Positions 1 through 8,781 of a stretch of DNA of 64,000 nt are shown piece by piece; position 1 is the stretch's first letter; the number at the start of each line of letters is the position of its first letter. The DNA lies in NCBI GenBank assembly GCA_002285055.1, contig NQYJ01000005.1, positions 1 to 64,000 on the forward strand, given 5' to 3'. The stretch is from Candidatus Izimoplasma sp. ZiA1. Its GTDB lineage: Bacteria; Bacillota_I; Bacilli_A; Izemoplasmatales; Izemoplasmataceae. Under the pieces are notes generated by a model. It was not told the DNA's origin and did not search any database. It saw nothing but the letters and a program-made list of their open reading frames with translations. A program made the position numbers and the translations under genes.

Positions 1-633
1 ATTAAAGATAAACACAATCAGTGTAATATCCTAATTGATACTGGTGAGGAGGATAAATATGATAGTATAGTTAATGCAATTAAGAGTAAAAATATTCATA
101 CTCTTAATTATCTTATTATTACTCACTTTCATAGTGATCACTATTTTGAGAGTGATGATATCTTAAAAAATTTTGAAGTTAAGAATATTATTACTTATCA
201 AAACTATCCAGAATCACTTAACTGTGGAAACGTTCATCTTGATTTTTATAAAGGATTACATAATTATCAAAATGAGAATAATAATAGCTTAATCTTTAGT
301 TTGTTTATTGAAAATTATCACTTTTTGTTTACGGGAGATATCGAGAAAGAAAAGGAAGATGAGTTTATAAAATATATCAATTTAGATATTGATATATTAA
401 AGGTTGCTCATCATGGTAGTAAGACTTCAACTAGTGATGAATTTTTAGAGAACACACGGCCTAGGATCGCTGTTGTTATTGCTAAAAGAGGTAATAAGTT
501 TAATCATCCTAGTGAAGAAACAATCAATAAACTTGTAAATAAAAATATATCAGTTTATCGAACTGATATAATGGGTTCAATTACTTTTAAGTTTACAAAA
601 GGTAAATTAAGAATTTATACAAATCCACCATAA
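1..633 (+). CDS. comEC: ComEC/Rec2 DNA-uptake channel protein, C-terminal part (5' truncated)
   Basis: The reading frame is open from base 1 and ends at TAA 631-633, so only about 210 C-terminal residues are present. They form the metallo-beta-lactamase-type domain that follows the channel in ComEC. The metal motif THFHSDH is encoded at 121-141, followed by FTGDIE and KVAHHGSKTS, and then the NHPSEET block typical of the ComEC end. The full-length protein translocates single-stranded DNA across the membrane during transformation, and this domain may act as a nuclease. The next gene is holA, which also follows comEC in Bacillus. The channel half lies outside the window, so intactness cannot be judged. 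Confidence 0.9.
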   Translation: MKDKHNQCNILIDTGEEDKYDSIVNAIKSKNIHTLNYLIITHFHSDHYFESDDILKNFEVKNIITYQNYPESLNCGNVHLDFYKGLHNYQNENNNSLIFSLFIENYHFLFTGDIEKEKEDEFIKYINLDIDILKVAHHGSKTSTSDEFLENTRPRIAVVIAKRGNKFNHPSEETINKLVNKNISVYRTDIMGSITFKFTKGKLRIYTNPP

Positions 634-664
634 TAAATGATATAATACTTTTGAGGTGATTGTT

Positions 665-1630
665 TTGGAAAAGACAATTTATTTATTTTACGGAGAAGAC
701 AATTTCGTTATAAAAACAAAGACAGACCAAATCATTAAAAAGTTTGATGTTGATGAGTTCAATATCACTCATTATGATATGGAAGAACAAGCGGTAGAAG
801 AAGCAATTAATGATGCTTCCACTATCCCTTTTATGAGTGACTTAAAAATAGTAGTTTTAAAGAACGCTTATTTTTTAAGTAATGAAAAACCAAAAAAAGA
901 GATTAAACATGATATTGAAGCATTAAGAAGATATATTGAGAATCCTTTTGAAACAACAGTGTTAATCATTAATGCAGCTTATAAGAAGCTTGATGAAAGA
1001 AAAGCAATAACAAAATTAGTGATGTCACGTTCAAACGCAATTAAATGTGATCCATTATCAAGTGATGATTTACGAGGTTGGATTAAAAGACAGGTCGGAA
1101 AACAAAATAAAAGGATTGATCATGACGCTGTTGAGGAGTTTGTGAAAAGAGTTGAACATAACACTACAGTAGCTGTAAATGAGCTAAGAAAATTAATGTT
1201 TTATGTTGAAGATATTGATCATATAACTTTAGCGACAATTAAAGAAGTAATTACAAAAAACATTGAAGACAATGTTTATGAAATATCAAACGCAATATTT
1301 CAAAACGACCGTTCAAAAGCATTAAGTGTTTATAATGATTTAGTTAGTTATGGTGAAGACCCAATCCAAGTTCTTGGAATGTTAACTAGTAAATATCGTG
1401 AAATTATTCAAGTTAAGCAGCTTAAAAAAGCAGGTTATGATAAAACAGAGATTGCTAATTACTATAATGTATCAAGTGGTCGAGCTTATTACATGCTTAA
1501 AAATGCTAATCAGGTTAAAGAAACAGTTGTTATCAAACATTTAAAAAAACTTGAAACTCTGGACTTCCAGATAAAATCAGGAAGAATTGATAAGAAAACA
1601 GGATTAGAACTATTCTTGTTAAGTACATAA
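665..1630 (+). CDS. holA: DNA polymerase III delta subunit
   Basis: HolA is the clamp-loader subunit that opens the sliding clamp. The product is about 320 residues, normal for the family, with the N-terminal FYGEDNFVI segment (often FLYGEE in homologues), a central AAA+-like region and a C-terminal helical domain. I choose TTG at 665 rather than GTG at 656, because the GTG lies inside the Shine-Dalgarno GAGGTGAT at 653-660. A TATAAT at 641-646 lies just upstream, so a very short leader is possible. It sits between comEC and rpsT, the usual Bacillota neighbourhood. The function is secure; the TTG start is inferred. Confidence 0.93.
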   Translation: MEKTIYLFYGEDNFVIKTKTDQIIKKFDVDEFNITHYDMEEQAVEEAINDASTIPFMSDLKIVVLKNAYFLSNEKPKKEIKHDIEALRRYIENPFETTVLIINAAYKKLDERKAITKLVMSRSNAIKCDPLSSDDLRGWIKRQVGKQNKRIDHDAVEEFVKRVEHNTTVAVNELRKLMFYVEDIDHITLATIKEVITKNIEDNVYEISNAIFQNDRSKALSVYNDLVSYGEDPIQVLGMLTSKYREIIQVKQLKKAGYDKTEIANYYNVSSGRAYYMLKNANQVKETVVIKHLKKLETLDFQIKSGRIDKKTGLELFLLST

Positions 1631-1640
1631 AAAACTATAA

Positions 1641-1666
1641 AAAAAAAGACTAAAAGTCTTTTTTTT
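1641..1666. terminator. Bidirectional terminator between holA and rpsT
   Basis: GACT and AGTC arms are flanked by an A-run on the left and a T-run on the right, so the hairpin can terminate both convergent genes. Confidence 0.85.
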
Positions 1667-1671
1667 CATTA

Positions 1672-1932
1672 TTATAAAGTATTAACTAGTTTATGTAATC
1701 TTGATTTTTGTCTAGCAACGTAGTTTTTGTGATGGAATCCTTTAGTTACAGATTTATCTAATTTCTTAGCTGCAAAAGATAATGCTACTAAAGCTTTTTC
1801 TTTATCACCGTTTTCTACTTGTACTTCAACGTCTTTTAATGCAGATTTTAAACCTGATTTAAATGAAGCATTCGCTAAACGTCTTTTTTCGTTTTGGATA
1901 TTTCTTTTCATTTGTCCTTTAATATTAGCCAC
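1672..1932 (-). CDS. rpsT: 30S ribosomal protein S20
   Basis: An 86-residue, very basic, helical protein that binds 16S rRNA in the small subunit. The sequence starts MANIKGQMKRNIQNEKRR and contains the VTKGFHHKNYVARQKSRL region characteristic of bacterial S20. The start codon is GTG (1932-1930), placed six bases after a strong GGAGGTGA on the minus strand, so a non-ATG start is well supported. It is transcribed alone, convergent with holA, and its 3' end lies at the shared terminator. Confidence 0.97.
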   Translation of the reverse strand: MANIKGQMKRNIQNEKRRLANASFKSGLKSALKDVEVQVENGDKEKALVALSFAAKKLDKSVTKGFHHKNYVARQKSRLHKLVNTL

Positions 1933-1996
1933 TTTAAGTCACCTCCGTATATATATAAAGCGTAAATATTTTAACAAATAAATAATTAAAAAGCAA

Positions 1997-2431
1997 CTAT
2001 TTATTTTTATTAATTAATAATGTTAAATTCTCTTCAAATTTAATATTATCAACCTTCGTTCTTTTCTTTGGACCCTTAAGATTCTTATGTCTTCTGATTT
2101 TTTGTGATGTTGCTCTAAAGCTTAACATTGTCATAATGTTTTCATCATCAAAAATGTGTCCGTTTTGGTTTATCGCAAGAGCTTTTTTGCTTAAAGCCAT
2201 TGCTGCAACCCCATAATCTTGAGTAACCACTATGTCATTTTCATACACATGATTAATTAAAAAATAATCAACGCTATCAGCGCCTTTATCTAAAATATAT
2301 ACAAAAGAATAGCCATCATGATATTCGTGAGAATTATCAAAATACATATGTACCTTTATACTATATTTTTTAGCTTGTTTTACAATAATTTCCTTAACCG
2401 GACAACTGTCGGCATCTACTAATATCCTCAT
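1997..2431 (-). CDS. YaiI/YqxD family protein (UPF0178, DUF188)
   Basis: A 144-residue protein with the family hallmark at its N terminus, MRILVDADSCPVK, and the later block VVTQDYGVAAMAL. These acidic residues and the predicted fold resemble NYN/PIN-type nuclease domains, but no biochemical role is established for the family. The length is typical. ATG at 2431 is preceded by a weak ribosome site. It lies between rpsT and a divergent acyltransferase gene. The family call is firm; the function is unknown. Confidence 0.9.
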   Translation of the reverse strand: MRILVDADSCPVKEIIVKQAKKYSIKVHMYFDNSHEYHDGYSFVYILDKGADSVDYFLINHVYENDIVVTQDYGVAAMALSKKALAINQNGHIFDDENIMTMLSFRATSQKIRRHKNLKGPKKRTKVDNIKFEENLTLLINKNK

Positions 2432-2544
2432 GTTTAATCACCAACTAGATTATAACATAAACTATCTATTAATATATACAATATAGCAAATAATGATATA
2501 ATAAATTATAATTACTTTATAACACAAACTTCCGAGGTGAAATA

Positions 2545-3702
2545 ATGAAAAAAAGCTTTCTAGATTACTTCTCAGATACAGTGCTATTTTTTATAAGACC
2601 AATTGTTTTACTACTTATGAAAAAAGAGTTAAAAGTAACACATAAAGGATTAACAATAAACAAAAATCTACATGAACCGGTTGTCTTAATATCTAATCAC
2701 TTTAACACATGGGATACATTTGTTATTGCTGCAAATTTTAAATCAAAAATTCGTTATATCGCTACAGAAATTGCCTTCTTAGACTTTTCTAAACGTTTTG
2801 GAATGGGTTTATTAGCTCAAACCATTAAAAAAAGAGTTGGTAAAAGTGATACAAACGCAGTCAGAAAAACATTTAAAAATCTTAAAAAAGGCTATTCAAT
2901 AGGTTTGTTTCCTGAGGGAGACAACACTTTTTATGGTGAAACCTTAGATATGCACCAATCAGTTGGAAAACTGATTAAAAAAGCAAATAAAGATGTAATT
3001 ATGTTTAAACAACAAGGTGGTTATATCTCTCAACCGCGCTGGGCTGATTATTTTAGTAAAAAAGGTCACATCCATACATTTGGTAAAATGCTTTTTACTA
3101 AAGAGGAATTAGATAAAGTGACAGATAAAGAAGTTATGCAAGTAATCGAAAAAGAACTATATAACAACGATTATGATTTCCAAAGAAAACATATGTTTAA
3201 TTTAGATCGTAAAAAACGAGCAGAAGGAATAGAACGTCTAATCTATTTCTGTAACAAATGCAATAGTGTTGTAAGTATAAAAGGAATAAACCATGATATC
3301 ATTTGTGATAAATGTGGAGTTATCGGTACAATTAATAAATTTGAGTTTATTGAAAACAATCAATTTGATAATCTTGTAGATTATAATCACTTTCAATATT
3401 CACATATCAAAGAAGTGATTGATAGTGAGTTTTCATTTAATGTAACCCTTAATGAAGTTGTTAAGCTTAAAAACAAATCACTTGGTGATTTCTTATTAAC
3501 CTACAAAGATAAAACAATAACTTTAGAAAACAAAAAAGACAAATTTGAATTTGTCTTTGATAAAATCTTATATCCTGTAAATACAATGCGTCATAGTTTT
3601 AGTTTTGATTATGAAGGAATTACTTATAATCTTACTAACATTAGAAATCAATTTGTACTTTATGAAATGTTAAGATTTTCTAATGGTAGTTATAAAGATT
3701 AA
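2545..3702 (+). CDS. PlsC-like acyltransferase with C-terminal zinc-ribbon extension
   Basis: The N-terminal 200 residues form a lysophospholipid acyltransferase (PlsC/LPLAT) domain: NHFNTWD (His52, Asp57) is the catalytic NHx4D motif and LFPEGDNTF (Glu124) the substrate-binding block. This suggests transfer of an acyl group to a glycerophospholipid at the inner membrane face; residues 10-25 are hydrophobic. Unusually, residues 236-257 hold two CxxC pairs (Cys236/239 and Cys254/257) in a zinc-ribbon arrangement, followed by about 125 residues I cannot assign. The usual PlsC is about 200-250 residues, against 385 here. The start is ATG after GAGGTGA at 2534-2540. The gene overlaps the convergent next gene by four bases. 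The acyl acceptor is unknown. Confidence 0.82.
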   Translation: MKKSFLDYFSDTVLFFIRPIVLLLMKKELKVTHKGLTINKNLHEPVVLISNHFNTWDTFVIAANFKSKIRYIATEIAFLDFSKRFGMGLLAQTIKKRVGKSDTNAVRKTFKNLKKGYSIGLFPEGDNTFYGETLDMHQSVGKLIKKANKDVIMFKQQGGYISQPRWADYFSKKGHIHTFGKMLFTKEELDKVTDKEVMQVIEKELYNNDYDFQRKHMFNLDRKKRAEGIERLIYFCNKCNSVVSIKGINHDIICDKCGVIGTINKFEFIENNQFDNLVDYNHFQYSHIKEVIDSEFSFNVTLNEVVKLKNKSLGDFLLTYKDKTITLENKKDKFEFVFDKILYPVNTMRHSFSFDYEGITYNLTNIRNQFVLYEMLRFSNGSYKD

Positions 3703-4211
3703 AGCGTAATCGCAGTGTAATATACTAAATAACAATCTACTAAAAAGATAAGTAAAATAGCTATAAAATAAAAATTGTTGATCATAAGGTATAAATCTTT
3801 AAAATAATTATGGAAAAGTTTAATACTTAAAAATGACAATAACCCGAATAAACTAGTTGGGATTACACAAACATACTTATATGTACATGTAAAAAATTCA
3901 CCATAATCCCATAAACTTACTTCGGTAATATAATAATAACCGAAACCTGTTACTGCTTCACTTAATGCTGTAGTCATAATGGCTACAACTAAAAGTAATA
4001 GGTTTTTTATTATGTTGTTAACTTTAAGTTTTGTTATTAAAAAATCATTAATTAAAATTGCCAGCAGTATCCCTACACCATATAATGGTTGAAGTGGCAT
4101 ATTCATCAAGCCACCATCAGTTAATTCTCCAAATACAAATAAGTTAATTATTCGTTCTAAGATATACCCCAAGAAACTATAAATGATTAAATATGAGAAA
4201 TATTTTTTCAT
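3699..4211 (-). CDS. Putative membrane protein, ABC_trans_CmpB family
   Basis: A 170-residue integral membrane protein with about five hydrophobic segments. The N-terminal pattern, YSFLGYILERI followed by GGLMNMPLQPLYGVG, matches the family named putative ABC transporter permease (CmpB-like). Despite the name, no partner ATPase is next to it and a transport role is unproven. Its ATG follows GGGGTGAAAGA on the minus strand. The last four bases overlap the stop region of the convergent acyltransferase gene. Confidence 0.75.
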   Translation of the reverse strand: MKKYFSYLIIYSFLGYILERIINLFVFGELTDGGLMNMPLQPLYGVGILLAILINDFLITKLKVNNIIKNLLLLVVAIMTTALSEAVTGFGYYYITEVSLWDYGEFFTCTYKYVCVIPTSLFGLLSFLSIKLFHNYFKDLYLMINNFYFIAILLIFLVDCYLVYYTAITL

Positions 4212-4292
4212 TCTTTCACCCCGTTATGTATCTATTTTACTAAAAAAAACACAAAAAGTATAGTGAAGAAAACACTTTCAATAATTATCAAG

Positions 4293-4321
4293 TTGACTTT
4301 TAAATCGGGTAGTTATAGAAT
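4293..4321 (+). promoter_or_regulatory. Promoter of the lysine transporter leader
   Basis: TTGACT at 4293-4298 and TAGAAT at 4316-4321 are separated by 17 bases and end a few bases before the riboswitch aptamer. Confidence 0.7.
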
Positions 4322-4329
4322 CTATGTAA

Positions 4330-4539
4330 ATCATAAATTTAGAGGCAGCGATGCAAATAAGTAAAATGTGGAGTCGGTAGACTGTGAAACATTTGAAAGG
4401 TAACCATCGCCGAATATCTTTAATAGACATATTAAGATATGGGATTATAGGGAATACCTATAATACTCCTACTTAAAAAGTAGAGGCGCTAAACAATATT
4501 AATATTGTTTATTTTAAGCGTCCTCGGATGCTTTTTTTT
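4330..4539 (+). promoter_or_regulatory. Lysine riboswitch (L-box) with transcription terminator
   Basis: The leader carries lysine-aptamer core blocks: AGAGGCAGCGATGCAAATAAGTA-like sequence from 4341, GTGAAACATTTGAAAGG near 4384-4400, and ATCGCCGAA near 4406-4414. P1 can form between TTTAG 4338-4342 and CTAAA 4489-4493. Downstream, AAGCGTC (4516-4522), loop CTCG and GATGCTT run into eight T's, an intrinsic terminator. An alternative stem pairs GAGG/CGCT at 4483-4490 with AGCG(T)CCTC at 4517-4525. It overlaps both the P1 3' strand and the terminator arm, the classic antiterminator. Lysine binding should therefore stabilise P1, release the terminator and switch the transporter off. The blocks were recognised by eye, not by a covariance search. 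Confidence 0.88.
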
Positions 4540-4566
4540 ATGAAAAAAAGTAAAGAGGAGAAAAAA

Positions 4567-5364
4567 ATGAAAAAATTATTAACAGTAGTATTAGGTTTAA
4601 GCTTGTTTCTAACAGGTTGTAGCGAGAAAAGTGATGAGGTATTAGTAATTGGGTTAGAATGTAACTACGCTCCATTTAACTGGACTGTGAGCGAAGATAA
4701 CGATAGCTCATTACCGATTAATCAAGTGAATGCTTTTTGTGATGGTTACGATATTGATATCGCAAGTTACATTGGTAATGAACTAGGTAAAGAAGTAGTT
4801 ATTAAAAAAATTGAATGGGATGGGTTAATCCCCGCTCTATTATCTGGACAAATTGATGTAATAATCGCAGGTATGAGTCCTACAGACGCAAGAAAAGAAA
4901 CAGTTAACTTTACTAATCCATATTATCAAAGTGAACAAGTTTTAGTAGTTAAAAATGATAGTAGTTATGTGAATGCTACAAGTTTAGAAGACTTTAGTAA
5001 CGCAAAAGTAATTGCACAGCTAAACACATTACAAGATCGATTAATTGATCAAATCAATAATGTTGAACATCAAACAGCATTAAGTGATTATCCAAGTTTA
5101 GTTGAGAGTGTTAAAAGCGGAGTGAGTGATGCATTAGTCGCAGAGCTACCTGTAGCCCTAAGTATCATCGCATCAAATAGTGATTTAACTTATGTATCGC
5201 TACCTGAAAACGGGTTTACTGTTTTAGAAAGTGACGTAAGTGTAAGTGTTGCCTTAAGAAAAAGTGATAATGATTTATTAACAGACATTAATACAGTTTT
5301 AGAAACATTATCAAAAACATCTAGAGATACCTTAATGCAAGAAGCACTTAACCGTCAACCATAA
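4567..5364 (+). CDS. Amino-acid ABC transporter substrate-binding lipoprotein, probably lysine
   Basis: A periplasmic-binding-protein-type receptor (SBP_bac_3 family) anchored to the outer face of the membrane. The signal peptide MKKLLTVVLGLSLFLTGC ends in the lipobox LTGC. The mature part has the family elements CNYAPFNW, GYDIDIASYIG and AGMSPTDARKETVNFTNPYY. I use ATG 4567, six bases after AGGAG 4556-4560; an earlier in-frame ATG at 4528 lies within the riboswitch terminator and cannot be the real start. The upstream lysine riboswitch assigns lysine as the likely substrate. It overlaps the permease gene by one base. Confidence 0.92.
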   Translation: MKKLLTVVLGLSLFLTGCSEKSDEVLVIGLECNYAPFNWTVSEDNDSSLPINQVNAFCDGYDIDIASYIGNELGKEVVIKKIEWDGLIPALLSGQIDVIIAGMSPTDARKETVNFTNPYYQSEQVLVVKNDSSYVNATSLEDFSNAKVIAQLNTLQDRLIDQINNVEHQTALSDYPSLVESVKSGVSDALVAELPVALSIIASNSDLTYVSLPENGFTVLESDVSVSVALRKSDNDLLTDINTVLETLSKTSRDTLMQEALNRQP

Positions 5365-6128
5365 TGTATATTTTATCTTCAATCCCCAGTAATTTTATTG
5401 GAGGAGTAATTTATATTTTTGAAGAAAACTATCTCTTGTTTTTTGAAGGAATAAAATACACATTATTAATATCTTTATTAGGAACTATAGTTGGATTGTT
5501 TATATCATTCTTTGTAACTTTACCAAGAGTTACAAAGAATGAACATGTAAGTTATATTAAAAGAACACTAGCTAAAATCCTTAGTTTTTTAAGCACAAGT
5601 TATGTTGAGTTTTTAAGAGGGACACCAATGATGGTACAAGCGGCTATATTTTATTATGGTTTAAGCAGCATTGGCGTGAATTTACCAATTATCATCGCAG
5701 GATTAATTGTAGTATCACTTAATACAAGTGCTTATTTATCAGAAGTTTTACGTTCTGGAATCAATGCTATTGATAAAGGTCAGTTTGAAGCAGGTAAAGC
5801 TTTAGGACTAACTAACTTTGAAGTCCTAAGATATATCATCTTCCCTCAAGCAATCAAAAACATGATTCCAGCAATTGGTAATGAACTAGTCGTTAATATT
5901 AAAGACACAGCAGTATTAAGTGTAATTGGAGTTAGTGAATTATTCTATATGGGTAAAAGTGTTGCAGGGACATATTACCGTTATACAGAGTCGTTTTTTA
6001 TCGTTGCCTTAATATATCTAGTATTAGTATTAATCACAACTAGAATTTTATCGTTTATCTTAAAAAGATTAAACAAAACATCAAACTCAATGCCAAGTAG
6101 TATTACTAATGAGGTGACTTATGGATAA
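5364..6128 (+). CDS. Amino-acid ABC transporter permease, probably lysine
   Basis: A 254-residue His/Glu/Gln/Arg/opine-type permease with about five membrane helices. The conserved block FLRGTPMMVQ and the EAA loop region EAGKALGLTNFEVLRYIIFPQA contact the ATPase. It starts on the last base of the binding-protein stop codon and overlaps the ATPase gene by eight bases, so the three genes are translationally coupled. Substrate assignment rests on the riboswitch. Confidence 0.93.
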   Translation: MYILSSIPSNFIGGVIYIFEENYLLFFEGIKYTLLISLLGTIVGLFISFFVTLPRVTKNEHVSYIKRTLAKILSFLSTSYVEFLRGTPMMVQAAIFYYGLSSIGVNLPIIIAGLIVVSLNTSAYLSEVLRSGINAIDKGQFEAGKALGLTNFEVLRYIIFPQAIKNMIPAIGNELVVNIKDTAVLSVIGVSELFYMGKSVAGTYYRYTESFFIVALIYLVLVLITTRILSFILKRLNKTSNSMPSSITNEVTYG

Positions 6129-6840
6129 TTATATAAGCATAAAAAAACTATCCAAAAGCTTTGATGAAAACAAAGTTTTAGATAATATTAACTTAGAAAT
6201 AAAAACAGGGCAAGTAACATCAATTATTGGACCAAGTGGTAGTGGAAAAAGTACATTACTAAGATGTTTAAATAAACTAGAAAAGCCTAATCAAGGTGAA
6301 ATAATATATAACAATACAAATTTACTTGATAACAAAGTAAACAACAAACAAGTATTATCTAAAATCCAGATGGTTTTTCAATCATTTAATCTCTTTACTA
6401 ATTTAAGTGTCCTTGATAACTGCGTTATCGGACAAACAAAAGTTTTAAAAAGAGATAAAGATGAGGCAAAAACAAATGCGATAAAGTTTTTAGAAAAAGT
6501 AGGAATGAAAGACTTTATTAATAGAAACGTATCTACATTAAGTGGTGGACAGCGTCAAAGAGTAGCGATAGCTAGAACATTATCAATGTCACCTGAGGTT
6601 ATCTTGTTTGATGAACCAACAAGTGCTCTTGACCCAGAAATGGTTAAAGAAGTATTAGAGGTTATAAGAAATATCATAACCAAAGAACAAACATTTATTA
6701 TCGTAACTCATGAAATGAACTTTTCATATGAAGTTAGTGATACTGTAATCTTTATGGACCAAGGTAAAATCGTGGAAATTGGTGACAAATCAATTCTTAA
6801 AAACCCAAAATCAGAGCGTTTAACAAGATTTTTAAACTAA
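6121..6840 (+). CDS. Amino-acid ABC transporter ATP-binding protein, probably lysine
   Basis: A 239-residue GlnQ-type ATPase that powers import. Walker A GPSGSGKST, Q-loop MVFQSFNLF, signature LSGGQRQRVAIAR, Walker B VILFDEP and the switch histidine in VTHEMNF are all intact. It is the last gene of the riboswitch-controlled operon and is followed immediately by a terminator. Confidence 0.95.
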   Translation: MDNYISIKKLSKSFDENKVLDNINLEIKTGQVTSIIGPSGSGKSTLLRCLNKLEKPNQGEIIYNNTNLLDNKVNNKQVLSKIQMVFQSFNLFTNLSVLDNCVIGQTKVLKRDKDEAKTNAIKFLEKVGMKDFINRNVSTLSGGQRQRVAIARTLSMSPEVILFDEPTSALDPEMVKEVLEVIRNIITKEQTFIIVTHEMNFSYEVSDTVIFMDQGKIVEIGDKSILKNPKSERLTRFLN

Positions 6841-6862
6841 AACCATTTTTTAATGGTTTTTT
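6838..6862 (+). terminator. Terminator of the lysine transporter operon
   Basis: AAACCAT and ATGGTTT arms are followed by a T-run; the stem begins within the ATPase stop codon. Confidence 0.82.
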
Positions 6863-6924
6863 GTTTTCTTTTTACTATTAAAAAGAGGAGAAATCTTGTA
6901 AAATAGATATATCGAGGTGATTTG

Positions 6925-7794
6925 ATGAAATTATTAATGGGTGAAATAAATACGTTAAACGTATTAAGAGAAACAGATATAGCATATGTTTTAGGTGATG
7001 AAAACACAGAAGTTTTTTTGCATAAAAGAGAAGCTACAAAAGAATTAGAAGCAGGCGAAAGTATTGACGTCTTTTTATATTTTGATTCTGAACGAAGAGT
7101 AACTGCGACAATGCAAAAACCAACAGTTACAAAAGATATCCCCGCATTTTTAAATGTTGTTGATAAAAACTTCCATCTAGGAGTATTTTTAGATATGGGA
7201 TTAAACAAAGATTTATTATTATCAAGAGATGATCTTCCACCACTAAAAAGTGAGTGGCCTGAAAAAGATGATAAATTATTTGTGAAAATAAAAGTATCAA
7301 AAAATCAATTATCAGCTAAAATTGTTGCTAGATACGATATCGAGCAATATCTAACTCCAGAAAAAGAGTTAGAAGAAGGTGAAACTGTAGAAGTTTATAA
7401 TGTCTTCCACGCTGATGAAGGAAATGTTTTCTTTACGTTAGAAGGACATTATATTTTTGTTTATCATAAACTTATGAGAAACAAATACCGTCTTGGCGAA
7501 AAAACTGAAGTTAAAATCATTAAAAACAAAGGTGATTTTAGATATAATGGTACTTTAATTATGCAAAAAGAATTAATGATTGATGAAGATGCTAAAAGAG
7601 TTTTAGAATACATCAATAAAAAGGGTGGAGTTATGGATATCACTGACAAATCAAGCGCAGTAGAAATCCAAGCTGTATTTAATATGAGTAAGTCAGCATT
7701 TAAACGTGCTGTTGGTAATTTATACAAACAAAAGATCGTATCTTTGGCACCAGGAGAAGTCAAATTGATTAAAGATATTGAAAACTCAAATTAA
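6925..7794 (+). CDS. cvfB: CvfB/YitL-family S1-domain RNA-binding protein
   Basis: A 289-residue protein matching CvfB: three S1-like beta-barrel RNA-binding domains (roughly residues 1-60, 70-135 and 145-210) and a C-terminal winged helix near DITDKSSAVEIQAVFNMSK. In staphylococci the protein affects virulence-factor expression; in other Bacillota its role is unclear. ATG 6925 is chosen over the TTG just before it, with GAGGTGA at 6914-6920. It is probably its own transcription unit, between the transporter terminator and the YebC-family gene. Confidence 0.9.
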   Translation: MKLLMGEINTLNVLRETDIAYVLGDENTEVFLHKREATKELEAGESIDVFLYFDSERRVTATMQKPTVTKDIPAFLNVVDKNFHLGVFLDMGLNKDLLLSRDDLPPLKSEWPEKDDKLFVKIKVSKNQLSAKIVARYDIEQYLTPEKELEEGETVEVYNVFHADEGNVFFTLEGHYIFVYHKLMRNKYRLGEKTEVKIIKNKGDFRYNGTLIMQKELMIDEDAKRVLEYINKKGGVMDITDKSSAVEIQAVFNMSKSAFKRAVGNLYKQKIVSLAPGEVKLIKDIENSN

Positions 7795-7838
7795 ATCATA
7801 TATAATAAAACAGGCAAATTAGATGAAAAGGTGATTAT

Positions 7839-8558
7839 ATGGGACGTAAATTTGAAGTTAGAAAAGCCGCAATGGCAAAAACGGGACTAGCTAAAACTAA
7901 GCTTTATTCTAGATTCGGAAAAGAAATATATATGAGTGCCAAAAATGGTGGGCCTAATCCAGATGCAAACTTATCATTAAAACACTTAATTGAAAAAGCT
8001 AAAAAAGCACAAGTACCTGGAGATGTTATTAAAAGAAACATCGATAAAGCAGCTGCTGGTAAAGGTGAAGACTTTCAAGCAATTCGTTATGAAGGATTTG
8101 GACCTGGTGGTATAGGAATTATCGTTGATACTTTAACTGATAATGTAAACAGAACAGTTAGTGAAGTTAGAAACTGTTTTACAAAAGTAGGTAAATCAAT
8201 GGGAGTAAGTGGAAGTGTAGAACACTCTTACTCACATTTATCATATGTAAGTGTTAAAGGTTTAACAGATGAAGAAGCATTGGAAACATTATTAATGGCA
8301 GATATCGAAGTTAACGAAATTGAAGATAATGAAGGTGTTATCGAAATTGAAGGTAACGGATATGATGGTGATAAAATTGTTGATGCATTAACAGCTGATT
8401 TTCCTGAAATAGAAGTTGTAGAAAACGAATCTGGGTGGTACCCTCTTGAATATATCGAGTTAGATGAAGAAGATACTAAACTATTTGAAAAATTCGAGAA
8501 CTTAATTAACGAAGTGGAAGATGTACAAAACTTCTACCATAATGTAAAACAAGATTAA
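7839..8558 (+). CDS. YebC/PmpR (TACO1) family protein
   Basis: A 239-residue protein with the family N terminus (MGRKFEVRKAAMAKT, then GGPNPDANLSLKHLIEKAKK), the IRYEGFGPGG block and the VRNCFTKVGKSMGVSGSVEHSY region. Members are reported as DNA-binding regulators or as translation factors that help ribosomes through proline stretches. The sequence alone does not decide between these. ATG 7839 follows AAGGTGAT. A strong terminator follows. Confidence 0.95.
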   Translation: MGRKFEVRKAAMAKTGLAKTKLYSRFGKEIYMSAKNGGPNPDANLSLKHLIEKAKKAQVPGDVIKRNIDKAAAGKGEDFQAIRYEGFGPGGIGIIVDTLTDNVNRTVSEVRNCFTKVGKSMGVSGSVEHSYSHLSYVSVKGLTDEEALETLLMADIEVNEIEDNEGVIEIEGNGYDGDKIVDALTADFPEIEVVENESGWYPLEYIELDEEDTKLFEKFENLINEVEDVQNFYHNVKQD

Positions 8559-8571
8559 TTTTAAAATTAGT

Positions 8572-8603
8572 AAAGTAGTCATAAAAATATGACTACTTTT
8601 TTA
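8572..8603 (+). terminator. Terminator after the YebC-family gene
   Basis: AAAGTAGTCAT pairs with ATGACTACTTT and is followed by T's. Confidence 0.88.
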
Positions 8604-8762
8604 ATAAAAAGTCCATTAGCACTAAAGTCAAACACTGTAATATTGGTATAGATAGCTAATTTTGTTTATGATATAATAGTTAATAGAAAGTTATTTTCAT
8701 AAGGTGAAATAAGTAAACAAATTTTGATTTATCATATAAACGATCCAATAATATTAACTAAA

Positions 8763-8781
8763 TTTGATTTCTAAAATCAAA
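8763..8781. repeat. Inverted repeat at the methyltransferase ribosome site
   Basis: TTTGATTT (8763-8770) and AAATCAAA (8774-8781) form an eight-base inverted repeat with a three-base spacer, ending just before the ribosome site AAAGGGG. A further TTTGATTT lies at 8723-8730. It could be a DNA operator or an RNA hairpin that limits methyltransferase expression; I cannot tell which. Confidence 0.5.

Noticed and set aside
4212-4566. T-box leader upstream of the amino-acid transporter
   Set aside because: No T-box sequence or specifier layout is present; the GCCGAA-type core and P1/terminator arrangement fit a lysine riboswitch.
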